Origin: an uncultured Desulfovibrio sp. | GTDB lineage: Bacteria; Desulfobacterota; Desulfovibrionia; Desulfovibrionales; Desulfovibrionaceae | Length of the DNA stretch: 7,698 bases | Assembly (NCBI GenBank): GCA_900555975.1 | Contig: USNI01000042.1 | Location: 1-7,698, forward strand | Direction of reading: 5' to 3' | In this document: positions 1-5,023 of the stretch, in pieces | Layout of the letters: every line of letters starts with the position of its first letter | Numbering within the stretch: position 1 is the first letter of the stretch | Program-made: the position numbers and the translations under genes | Notes under the pieces: model-generated | What the model was told of the DNA's origin: nothing | The model's input: only the letters and a program-made list of their open reading frames with translations | Database searches by the model: none

Positions 1-8
1 GACCGTAC

Positions 9-54
9 ATGCGCCTGCTAGGGCGCGGCTGGTAAGAAAGCCTTACAGGCGCAT
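9..54 (+). other. Folded segment at the left edge
   Basis: A 9-bp perfect inverted repeat (ATGCGCCTG at 9-17, CAGGCGCAT at 46-54) encloses a second small stem (GGCT 27-30 with AGCC 39-42). It is followed 7 bases later by a terminator. The arrangement could be the 3' end of a structured RNA, the tail of a transcript from a gene to the left, or a fragment of a hairpin-ended element. I recognise no RNA family in it. One forward frame is open from base 2 to a stop at 134, but there is no way to tell whether it is coding. Confidence 0.35.
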
Positions 55-61
55 AGAGGAA

Positions 62-93
62 CCACCGGCTATGCCGGTGGGGCCCCTTTTTTT
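62..93 (+). terminator. Rho-independent terminator of an upstream transcript
   Basis: A perfect 8-bp G+C-rich stem (CCACCGGC 62-69, GCCGGTGG 73-80) has a three-base TAT loop. It is followed by GGCCCC and a run of seven T. It would end a rightward transcript that begins outside the window, and it insulates alaA from it. Confidence 0.8.
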
Positions 94-139
94 ATGTGCG
101 GCGTTTGCGTCCATCATCTCCTTGCTGCAACTCTGAAAA

Positions 140-166
140 GACCGGACAGGAAAAGTGCATCCGGTC
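140..166 (+). other. Hairpin in the alaA leader
   Basis: GACCGGA (140-146) and TCCGGTC (160-166) form a perfect 7-bp stem around a 13-base loop. The hairpin ends directly before an AGGAG (167-171) that would serve the small upstream ORF at 177. No T run follows, so it is not a terminator on its own. It may shape ribosome access to the leader ORF, or may be chance. Confidence 0.35.
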
Positions 167-176
167 AGGAGACACG

Positions 177-275
177 ATGCAGAGGCTGCCTTATGGAACC
201 GGGCGGATTTTTTTTCAAAAATGCCGGCTTTTTTCTTTGCGTCCGCAAGGAATGGTGCTACGGTCCTCTTTATGA
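177..275 (+). CDS. Possible 32-codon leader ORF upstream of alaA
   Basis: An ATG at 177 has a good ribosome binding site (AGGAG at 167-171, 5-base spacing) and reads 32 codons to a TGA at 273-275. It lies in a different frame from alaA and ends 59 bases before the alaA start. The predicted peptide is basic and somewhat hydrophobic, with no signal peptide or known domain and no obvious run of a regulatory amino acid. A 6-bp hairpin (276-293) starts at the base after its stop codon. It could be a leader peptide acting in cis on alaA, but a spurious ORF is at least as likely; the ribosome binding site is the only real support. Confidence 0.22.
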   Translation: MQRLPYGTGRIFFQKCRLFSLRPQGMVLRSSL

Positions 276-293
276 CGGCCGTTTTCACGGTCG
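276..293 (+). other. Small hairpin after the leader ORF, possible attenuator
   Basis: CGGCCG (276-281) can pair with CGGTCG (288-293), including one G-U pair, around a six-base loop. The following bases (ATTTCTGTCTATT) are only moderately T-rich. It would make at best a weak terminator between the leader ORF and alaA. Confidence 0.25.
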
Positions 294-324
294 ATTTCTG
301 TCTATTCACAGGTAAAAGGCAACC

Positions 325-334
325 GGAGTCGAGG
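325..334 (+). promoter_or_regulatory. alaA ribosome binding site, fixes the start
   Basis: GGAG at 325-328 lies 6 bases before the ATG at 335, with a second GAGG touching that ATG. The same frame is open back to an ATG at 155, but those extra 60 residues have no counterpart in AlaA. The site at 325 therefore supports the internal start. Confidence 0.7.
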
Positions 335-1549
335 ATGAGAACCTTTGCAAAATCCAGCAAGCTGGACAATGTGCTTTACGATGTGCGCGGACCGGTCGTT
401 GACGAAGCCGCCCGCATGGAAGAGAGCGGCATGAAAATTCTGAAGCTGAACATCGGCAATCCCGCACCGTTCGGCTTCTCCGCACCGGAAGAAGTCATCT
501 TTGACATGCGTGATTCCATCGTGCAGTCACAGGGATATTCCGAGTCGCGCGGCATCTTTTCCGCACGGAAGGCCATCATGCAGTATGCCCAGATAAAGAA
601 TATCCCCAATGTGACCATGAAGGATATCTATACGGGCAACGGAGCGAGTGAGCTTATCCAGCTTTCCATGCAGGCGCTGCTCAACAACGGCGACGAAATT
701 CTCATTCCATCTCCCGACTATCCGTTGTGGACGGCCTGCGCCAATCTCGCCGGCGGAAAGGCCGTGCATTATATCTGCGACGAAGAATCCGACTGGTATC
801 CTGATCTTGAGGATATGGAGAGCAAGATCACCGACAGAACCAAGGCTCTTGTCATCATCAACCCCAACAATCCTACCGGTGCGCTCTATCCCGTGGAAGT
901 GCTCGAGCGCATCGTTGAGATTGCCAGAAGGCATGAGCTGATCATCTTTTCCGATGAGATTTACGATCGTCTCGTCATGGACGGGGAGAAGCATGTATCC
1001 ATTGCGTCGCTTGCTCCCGACCTTTTCTGCGTGACCTTCAGCGGATTGTCCAAGTCGCACATGGTCTGCGGTTTCCGTGTGGGGTGGATGATCCTGAGCG
1101 GAAACAAGGCTCTTGCCACCGACTATATTGCGGGCATCAACATGCTCTCCAATATGCGTCTGTGTTCCAACGTGCCCGGACAGTCCATCATTCAGACGGC
1201 GCTCGGCGGCTATCAGAGCGTCAACGAGTACATCGTGCCGGGCGGACGTATCTACGAACAGCGCAACTTCATTTATGAGGCGCTCAACAGCGTTCCGGGC
1301 ATTTCCGCCAAGAAGCCGAAGGCCGCATTCTACATCTTCCCCAAGATTGATACGGAACGCTACCACATCATTGATGATACGCAGTTCGCACTGGACTGTC
1401 TGCGTGAAACGCGTATCCTGTTCGTGCCGGGATCCGGCTTCAACTGGAAGAAACCGGATCACTTCCGCATTGTGTATCTGCCGCGTATTTCCATTCTGGA
1501 AGAAGCCGTGGATAAGCTTGCCGCATTCCTGCGTGACTATCGTCGCTAG
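335..1549 (+). CDS. alaA: Alanine/glutamate-pyruvate aminotransferase AlaA
   Basis: This is a 404-residue, cytoplasmic, PLP-dependent class I aminotransferase. AlaA interconverts pyruvate plus glutamate with alanine plus 2-oxoglutarate and is a main route of alanine synthesis. It resembles E. coli AlaA (405 aa) along its whole length, with near-identical blocks such as KLNIGNPAPFGF, PDYPLWTA, INPNNPTGA and GGYQS. Fold-type I landmarks are present: N176-P-N-N-P-T-G182, D207 and Y210 in DEIYD, the Schiff-base lysine K240 in SGLSK (same number as in E. coli), the phosphate-binding Arg in GFRVGW, and the substrate-carboxylate Arg R378 in DHFRIV. After the lysine it reads SHMVCGFR where E. coli has TYRVAGFR, a local difference only. 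The start at 335 is chosen from the ribosome binding site and the family length; the frame stays open 60 codons further upstream. The gene stands alone and ends before a strong terminator. Identification is very secure; exact substrate preference is inferred from the family. Confidence 0.95.
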   Translation: MRTFAKSSKLDNVLYDVRGPVVDEAARMEESGMKILKLNIGNPAPFGFSAPEEVIFDMRDSIVQSQGYSESRGIFSARKAIMQYAQIKNIPNVTMKDIYTGNGASELIQLSMQALLNNGDEILIPSPDYPLWTACANLAGGKAVHYICDEESDWYPDLEDMESKITDRTKALVIINPNNPTGALYPVEVLERIVEIARRHELIIFSDEIYDRLVMDGEKHVSIASLAPDLFCVTFSGLSKSHMVCGFRVGWMILSGNKALATDYIAGINMLSNMRLCSNVPGQSIIQTALGGYQSVNEYIVPGGRIYEQRNFIYEALNSVPGISAKKPKAAFYIFPKIDTERYHIIDDTQFALDCLRETRILFVPGSGFNWKKPDHFRIVYLPRISILEEAVDKLAAFLRDYRR

Positions 1550-1591
1550 GAATTCCGGGAACCGACTTTTCCCGACAGAACAATCATGATG

Positions 1592-1656
1592 AAAACGCCC
1601 CGCTCAGGCCGCTTTTCCTGCTCCTGACAGGAAGAGTGGTCCGAGCGGGGCGTTTT
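1592..1656. terminator. Two-way terminator between alaA and the ccdA-end operon
   Basis: A perfect 14-bp stem (AAAACGCCCCGCTC 1592-1605, GAGCGGGGCGTTTT 1643-1656) is extended inside by a second stem (TTCCTG with CAGGAA). A T tract flanks it on either strand. It lies 42 bases after the alaA stop and 82 bases after the ccdA stop, so one hairpin can end both convergent transcripts. Confidence 0.9.
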
Positions 1657-1738
1657 GTGTCAAGGTTCTGCCGGCATCGGACGGAAGCTCCGGCACTGTC
1701 TGTCGATGAGACGGCAAAGGTGCTTTCTGCGTTCCCCA

Positions 1739-2458
1739 TCAGACGGCATGGAATAAGGCAGACATAGCAGTAAGCAGAAAATAGATGCCGACGCCGATCA
1801 CAATGAGTCCGGCTGCCTTGCGACCCCAGAAGACGGCGGTTTGCATGCCTCTGGACTCCAGCATGCGCTGACTGAGCGCCACCGAGCTGCCGGCGACGGC
1901 AATGGGCAGACAATGTCCGGCAGCAAAAACGAGGACAAGAATCAGACCTTCCAGAATTTTCTGCTGAACCGTGATGACGGCCAGAATGGGGGCAATGAAG
2001 CCGAACGTGCAGGCTCCGGAAAGAATGCCGTAGGAGGCTCCAAGAACAAAGGCGCCTTTGTATCCTCTCATGGAGAATCGGCTGAGGCCTTTTCCGGAAA
2101 GTCTGCATGCGGAGACTCCCATGAGATCAAGACCGAGCCAGACCAGAAGACCGCCCACTAAAAATCCCCACAGAGGAGAAACGTCTCCCATCATGCGGCC
2201 GAGCAGAGAACAGATGCCTCCTACGACGGCTATGGAAAGAAAAAGCCCTGCACTGAAAGTGACGGCGTATCCTCCGGCTTCGCACCCTTTCACGGTATGG
2301 TCCTGTCCTGCCACGTAGCCTATCATCAGCGGTATGGAGGCCATATGGCAGGGACTGAACAGAACGCTCACCATGCCCCAGAGAAAGCATCCTGCAACGG
2401 CATAGGTGAAGGTGTCGGCCATCCACAAATTGATGGTAACGAGAAATTCATCAAGCAT
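1739..2458 (-). CDS. ccdA: CcdA-type membrane thiol-disulfide carrier
   Basis: This is a 239-residue integral membrane protein with about six hydrophobic segments, the size and plan of the CcdA / DsbD-transmembrane family. These proteins accept electrons from a cytoplasmic thioredoxin through a pair of membrane cysteines and pass them to periplasmic thiol proteins. The pair is visible: C37 in FSPCHMASIP (Pro-Cys in the first half) and C150 in GACTFGFIAP (matching helix of the second half). This internal two-fold repeat is typical of the family. Other cysteines are at 24, 59, 83, 118 and 183. I chose the start at 2458, 7 bases after the stop of the secreted thioredoxin. An upstream in-frame ATG at 2521 would overlap that gene by 56 bases and add a basic tail. 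The ribosome binding site is weak (AGGA 11 bases away), so translation may be coupled to the preceding gene. It is last in the unit. The likely partner is the adjacent CIPC thioredoxin rather than cytochrome c maturation, since no ccs or ccm gene is present. Confidence 0.85.
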   Translation of the reverse strand: MLDEFLVTINLWMADTFTYAVAGCFLWGMVSVLFSPCHMASIPLMIGYVAGQDHTVKGCEAGGYAVTFSAGLFLSIAVVGGICSLLGRMMGDVSPLWGFLVGGLLVWLGLDLMGVSACRLSGKGLSRFSMRGYKGAFVLGASYGILSGACTFGFIAPILAVITVQQKILEGLILVLVFAAGHCLPIAVAGSSVALSQRMLESRGMQTAVFWGRKAAGLIVIGVGIYFLLTAMSALFHAV

Positions 2459-2465
2459 GAACGTC

Positions 2466-2867
2466 TTATTCCTGCCGGAGTGCAGTATCGGAAGGATGCG
2501 CTTCCTCCGAAAGAAGGGCATCCATTTTTCTGATGATGCGTTGTTCGTCGAGATATCCGACGTGCCTGGCTCTTTCCTGTCCGTTCCTGTCGTAGAAGAT
2601 CTGTGTCGGAATGGCTTCTATGGCATAGGTCTTTTTGAACTCGGGGTTTTCATGAACGTCGATGAAAATGATTTCAGCGGTGCCCTCGTAGTGCTTTTTT
2701 ACTTTTTCGAGCACGGGAACCATCATTTTGCAGGGAATGCAGCTGTGGGAGCCGAGATCCATCATGGTGACCTTTCCAGGAACAGGAGCCTGCATCTCTT
2801 GAGCGGAAGCCGGAGACCCCGTCAGCATGAGAACGGGCGCGATGACAATGAGAATGCGTTCAATCAT
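2466..2867 (-). CDS. Secreted (periplasmic) thioredoxin, CIPC active site
   Basis: This is a 133-residue thioredoxin-fold protein with an N-terminal signal peptide: a short charged start, a hydrophobic core around residues 5-17, and a probable cleavage site after ASA at 20-22. I see no lipobox. The active site is C43-I-P-C46, followed by the helix KMMVPVLEKV. The cis-proline is P87 in AIPTQIFYD. The tail after about residue 120 is charged and likely disordered. CPxC-type sites usually belong to reducing thioredoxins, which fits a role in the periplasm kept reduced by the CcdA protein encoded immediately downstream (stop and next start 7 bases apart). The ATG at 2867 is the only plausible start because no other start codon gives an intact signal peptide. 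It has no clear Shine-Dalgarno sequence, and a hairpin lies between it and the upstream gene. The target could be a metalloid-modified or oxidised exported protein, but nothing here identifies it. Confidence 0.88.
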   Translation of the reverse strand: MIERILIVIAPVLMLTGSPASAQEMQAPVPGKVTMMDLGSHSCIPCKMMVPVLEKVKKHYEGTAEIIFIDVHENPEFKKTYAIEAIPTQIFYDRNGQERARHVGYLDEQRIIRKMDALLSEEAHPSDTALRQE

Positions 2868-2933
2868 GGGCTGTTGATATCGTGTTGAGGGTTGATGGCA
2901 GTTGTACTGTTGCGACCTTTTTTCATCGAGGCC

Positions 2934-2961
2934 GCGGGAGGCACAGAAGTCTGTTTCCCGC
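2934..2961 (-). other. Intercistronic hairpin between the two thioredoxin genes
   Basis: GCGGGA (2934-2939) pairs with TCCCGC (2956-2961), and inside it ACAGA (2943-2947) pairs with TCTGT (2950-2954). The hairpin starts 9 bases after the stop of the CAKC gene on the minus strand. No T run follows in that direction. It looks more like an RNA processing or stability element, or a partial pause, than a full terminator. Confidence 0.5.
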
Positions 2962-2970
2962 CGGTCAGCT

Positions 2971-3213
2971 TCAGCAGCCTTGTGCGGCCATCCAGTTCAT
3001 GACTTCCTGACGGGACGGTACACGACCGGTGCACACAAGAGTTCCGTCGATGGAAACTGCGGGAGTGCTGAGGACTCCTGCGGCCATCATATCACGAAGG
3101 TCGGTAATTTTTTCTACCGTGGCGTTTCGCCCGGAAGCCTCCACCGCTTCTTTGACGACCTGTTCCGTTTCCTTGCATTTTGCGCATCCCGGACCGAAGA
3201 CTTTGATAATCAT
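2971..3213 (-). CDS. Small thioredoxin-like protein, CAKC (redox-active disulfide protein 2 family)
   Basis: This is an 80-residue minimal thioredoxin fold without a signal peptide, so cytoplasmic. It starts directly with a beta strand (IIKVFGPG) leading to the C10-A-K-C13 site. The cis-proline is P51 in STPAVSIDG, followed by the final strand and helix. Size and motifs match the small archaeal/bacterial family named redox-active disulfide protein 2, whose genes often sit beside COG0701 permeases and ArsR regulators. It has two further cysteines: C61 in LVCTGR, close in sequence to the cis-Pro strand, and C80 as the very last residue. The start is supported by GAGG 5 bases upstream, and the gene begins 15 bases after the permease stop, so the two are co-transcribed. 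Likely roles are donating reducing equivalents to the CcdA homologue or carrying a bound metalloid to the permease; the sequence does not decide between them. Confidence 0.85.
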   Translation of the reverse strand: MIIKVFGPGCAKCKETEQVVKEAVEASGRNATVEKITDLRDMMAAGVLSTPAVSIDGTLVCTGRVPSRQEVMNWMAAQGC

Positions 3214-3228
3214 GACAACCTCACAACG

Positions 3229-4317
3229 TTAGAAGAGTTTTCCCTGAAGGGTATTGAGCAGCCATCCCGTAAGCGTAAAGATCACCCAGAGATAACCGAT
3301 AAAGACAGCCTGAAGTCTGAGAGTCATCACCTGCCGGAGCATGATGACTTCGGGAATGCTGGCCGCCACGGCGCTCATGCAGAAGGCCATGGTGGTTCCC
3401 ACGGGCATCCCCTTGGTCAGCAGTCCTTCCATGACCGGAACAATGCCGGTCACGTTGGAATAGAGCGGAATGCCGACAAGCACGGCGGCAGGAACTGTCC
3501 ACCACTGACCTGCGCCAAGGTTTTCCGCAAACCAGTTTGCAGGGACAAGGCCGTGCAGGGCCGCGCCGATGGCCACGCCCGCTATGACCCATTTCCATAC
3601 GCGCCGGAAAATGGAGGTCATTTCATTCCAGGCAAAGACGTGTCTCTGCCGGACGGTAATTTTTTTCCCTGCCGCAGCAAGAGGAATGATGGGGGTCTTC
3701 ATGGCTTCACGCACGAAGGGCTGGAGCCAGCGCGATGCATGTATGGCATCCATGAACAGGCCTCCCATAATGCCTGCGCTTATGCCGACAGCCACATAGA
3801 CCATGGTGAACTTCCATCCGAGCAGTCCCCACAGCAGAACTACGGCTATCTCGTTGATGATGGGAGATGTGATGAGAAAGGACATCGTGATGCCGATCGG
3901 AATGCCTGCGGACGTGAACCCGAGAAACAGAGGAACGCTGGAGCAGGAGCAGAAGGGCGTGACCGCACCGAATGCGGCTCCCAGCACATAGCCCAGCCCT
4001 CTTTTTTTTCCGGCCAGAAAATCACGGACACGTTCGGCGTTCAGCGCTGCCCGTATCCATGAAATGACATAGATGAGAGCGATAAGAAGAAGCAGAATCT
4101 TGACGGTGTCATAAATGAAAAATTCGAGGGAGGTGCCCATGTGGGATCCTGCTTCAAGTCCCATGATATTGTAGACCAGCCATGCGGAAGCGGACTGAAC
4201 GTGGGAATAGACCGTCCACCACAGGGTTGCGAGAATAACGAGTATCGCCACGTAGCGCGGCAGCCATCCTGCATGTCCGTCGCCGTACGGAGCTTGGCGT
4301 TCTTCTGCCTGATTCAT
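3229..4317 (-). CDS. COG0701 / ArsP-type permease, putative metalloid exporter
   Basis: This is a 362-residue inner-membrane protein with about eight to nine hydrophobic segments (near 20-38, 66-89, 108-135, 140-168, 170-190, 240-260, 273-295, 300-320 and 335-358). The signature TPFCSCSSVPLF at 120-131, with C123 and C125, followed by FTSAGIPIG and SFLITSPIINE, identifies the DUF318/ArsP_1 family. The second half repeats the plan as GIPLYSNVTGIVPV, KGMPVGTTMAF and C313. ArsP members studied elsewhere export trivalent organoarsenicals; other relatives are annotated for copper or zinc, so the substrate is open. The protein lacks a long cysteine- or histidine-rich tail. The start has a good AGGAG 8 bases upstream. 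It follows arsR by 68 bases, with a possible second operator in the gap, and precedes the CAKC gene by 15. Context (ArsR with a cysteine site) favours arsenic or another thiophilic ligand; this part is inference. Confidence 0.88.
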   Translation of the reverse strand: MNQAEERQAPYGDGHAGWLPRYVAILVILATLWWTVYSHVQSASAWLVYNIMGLEAGSHMGTSLEFFIYDTVKILLLLIALIYVISWIRAALNAERVRDFLAGKKRGLGYVLGAAFGAVTPFCSCSSVPLFLGFTSAGIPIGITMSFLITSPIINEIAVVLLWGLLGWKFTMVYVAVGISAGIMGGLFMDAIHASRWLQPFVREAMKTPIIPLAAAGKKITVRQRHVFAWNEMTSIFRRVWKWVIAGVAIGAALHGLVPANWFAENLGAGQWWTVPAAVLVGIPLYSNVTGIVPVMEGLLTKGMPVGTTMAFCMSAVAASIPEVIMLRQVMTLRLQAVFIGYLWVIFTLTGWLLNTLQGKLF

Positions 4318-4325
4318 GGCAAAGA

Positions 4326-4330
4326 CTCCT
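4326..4330 (-). promoter_or_regulatory. Permease ribosome binding site
   Basis: AGGAG on the minus strand, 8 bases before the permease ATG at 4317. It contrasts with arsR, which has no such site, so the permease can be translated independently at higher yield. Confidence 0.7.
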
Positions 4331-4341
4331 ATAAATGATAG

Positions 4342-4356
4342 TTGTTGAATTATTGA
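4342..4356. promoter_or_regulatory. Possible second ArsR operator before the permease
   Basis: TTGTTGAATTATTGA on the plus strand matches 13 of 15 bases of TTGTTGAAATATTAA found, on the other strand, inside the arsR promoter (4755 to 4741). It sits in an A+T-rich island 25 bases before the permease start, between arsR and the permease. It contains TTGAA twice as a direct repeat with an 8-base period. It could be an additional repressor site or part of a second internal promoter; no convincing -35/-10 pair is visible. Confidence 0.4.
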
Positions 4357-4385
4357 AATATATGTGGAGAAAAAACAGCGGACCT

Positions 4386-4736
4386 TCAGCGTTCAGGAAG
4401 AAACGTCGGGTCGACATGACTTTCCGCTCGAAATTTCCGGCAACATTCGGGATTGCCGGAGCAGCATTCCGACGTGAGGTAGGCAATGATGTCCAGCATG
4501 AGGGGAATGGAGGCTTTGTACCGCATGAATCGTCCTTCTCGTTCCACGGTGACAAGACCGCTCTGCACAAGGGCCTTCAGATGAAAAGAAAGATTTGTGG
4601 CCGGCAGATCGAGAAGTTTGGCAATATCTCCGGCGACAAGTCCGCCGGGAGCATTCCTGACAAGGAGTCGGAAGACATCGAGACGCACGTCTGACGAGAG
4701 CGCTTCAAAAATTTTGCTGGCATGTTTGCTTTCCAT
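4386..4736 (-). CDS. arsR: ArsR-family repressor with C-terminal cysteine sensor site
   Basis: This is a 116-residue winged-helix regulator of the ArsR/SmtB type. The N-terminal helix reads KIFEALSSDVRLDVFRLL. The recognition region is LLDLPATNLSFHLKAL (about 41-56), followed by the wing VTVEREGRFMRY (62-73). The classical ELCVCDL metal site of R773 ArsR in the DNA-binding helix is absent; the corresponding segment reads VAGDIAKLL. Instead there is a C-terminal cluster C91-C92-x5-C98-C99. The first three cysteines have the same relative spacing (0, +1, +7) as C95, C96 and C102 of Acidithiobacillus ferrooxidans ArsR, which bind As(III). So it probably represses the unit until As(III) or a similar thiophilic ligand binds; the ligand is inferred. 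It is first in the unit, directly under the promoter it likely controls. It has no Shine-Dalgarno sequence, and the predicted transcript start falls on or next to its ATG, suggesting a leaderless message. The last 15 residues are a poorly conserved tail. Confidence 0.9.
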   Translation of the reverse strand: MESKHASKIFEALSSDVRLDVFRLLVRNAPGGLVAGDIAKLLDLPATNLSFHLKALVQSGLVTVEREGRFMRYKASIPLMLDIIAYLTSECCSGNPECCRKFRAESHVDPTFLPER

Positions 4737-4742
4737 GAAATT

Positions 4743-4772
4743 AATATTTCAACAAGATTTGAATTATGTCAA
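4743..4772 (-). promoter_or_regulatory. arsR operon promoter
   Basis: On the minus strand a perfect -35 TTGACA (4772 to 4767) is followed after 18 bases by AATATT (4748 to 4743), a 4-of-6 match to the -10 consensus. A 17-base reading gives AAATAT. A start 6-7 bases downstream would fall at about 4736-4737, at the arsR ATG. Confidence 0.7.
4748..4763. promoter_or_regulatory. Probable ArsR operator in the arsR promoter
   Basis: TTCAA-N6-TTGAA forms an inverted repeat (halves at 4748-4752 and 4759-4763) in A+T-rich DNA. It lies across the spacer and touches the -10 box. Placement over RNA polymerase contacts, just ahead of an ArsR gene, fits autorepression. ArsR operators of this interrupted A+T-rich dyad kind are common in the family. 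Confidence 0.55.
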
Positions 4773-4790
4773 GTCTGTTATCCAGATAAT

Positions 4791-4987
4791 TGACGGAGTT
4801 CAATAATGGGGGCGGAAGGAATGAAGTGAGCAGCGGGGGAAAACGTGGTGAGGTGTCTTGTCATCTTTGAGTTTCAGGCCGATGCCGTGATGAGCCCGGG
4901 AGAAGGCGATACCATGATCAACAGTTTTTCCGGTATGTTTTAAGGCCTTCAGGCAGTTGAGGGAGCGGAAGCGACAGAAACAGAAAA
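4791..4987. other. Stretch without a recognisable gene
   Basis: About 200 bases between the arsR promoter and the first hairpin hold no ORF with support. A 78-codon minus-strand frame covers it, but it begins inside the hairpin at 5028-5096 and reads through two terminators. On the plus strand only tiny ORFs occur (for example an ATG at 4922 with 9 codons behind GGAGAAGG). A GATAAT at 4785-4790 could be a rightward -10 box, but no -35 lies at proper distance. It may be decayed sequence, the long 5' side of a small RNA, or plain spacer. Confidence 0.4.
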
Positions 4988-5006
4988 CCACCCGCTTGGC
5001 GGGTGG
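4974..5006 (-). terminator. Second terminator downstream of the large membrane protein
   Basis: On the minus strand CCACCCGC (5006 to 4999), loop CAA, GCGGGTGG (4995 to 4988) make a perfect 8-bp stem. It is followed by TTTTCTGTTTCTGT, a broken but T-rich tract. It backs up the hairpin at 5028-5096 and shields the arsR promoter from read-through. Confidence 0.65.
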
Positions 5007-5023
5007 ACCACAAAACGGTTCTA

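Noticed and set aside
155..334. N-terminal extension of alaA from an ATG at 155
   Set aside because: The 60 extra residues have no counterpart in AlaA. The ATG at 335 has its own ribosome binding site and gives the family length.
527..1462. 311-codon minus-strand ORF opposite alaA
   Set aside because: It lies entirely antisense to a strongly conserved gene, with no recognisable domain or start signal; a codon-bias shadow.
2459..2521. Upstream start for ccdA at 2521
   Set aside because: It would overlap the secreted thioredoxin gene by 56 bases and put a basic tail before the first membrane segment. The ATG at 2458 directly after the thioredoxin stop fits better.
2902..4062. 386-codon plus-strand ORF opposite the permease and CAKC genes
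   Set aside because: Low-complexity His/Gly/Arg-rich translation typical of an antisense shadow; both minus-strand genes show clear family motifs.
4386..4440. Terminator between arsR and the permease
   Set aside because: A T-rich run follows the arsR stop on the minus strand, but no stem precedes it; CAGCG repeats there are direct, not inverted.
62..5006. The two similar hairpins (62-80, 4988-5006) as the ends of one IS200/IS605-like element
   Set aside because: Nearly 5 kb of ordinary chromosomal genes with no transposase lies between them, and each hairpin is adequately explained as a terminator.
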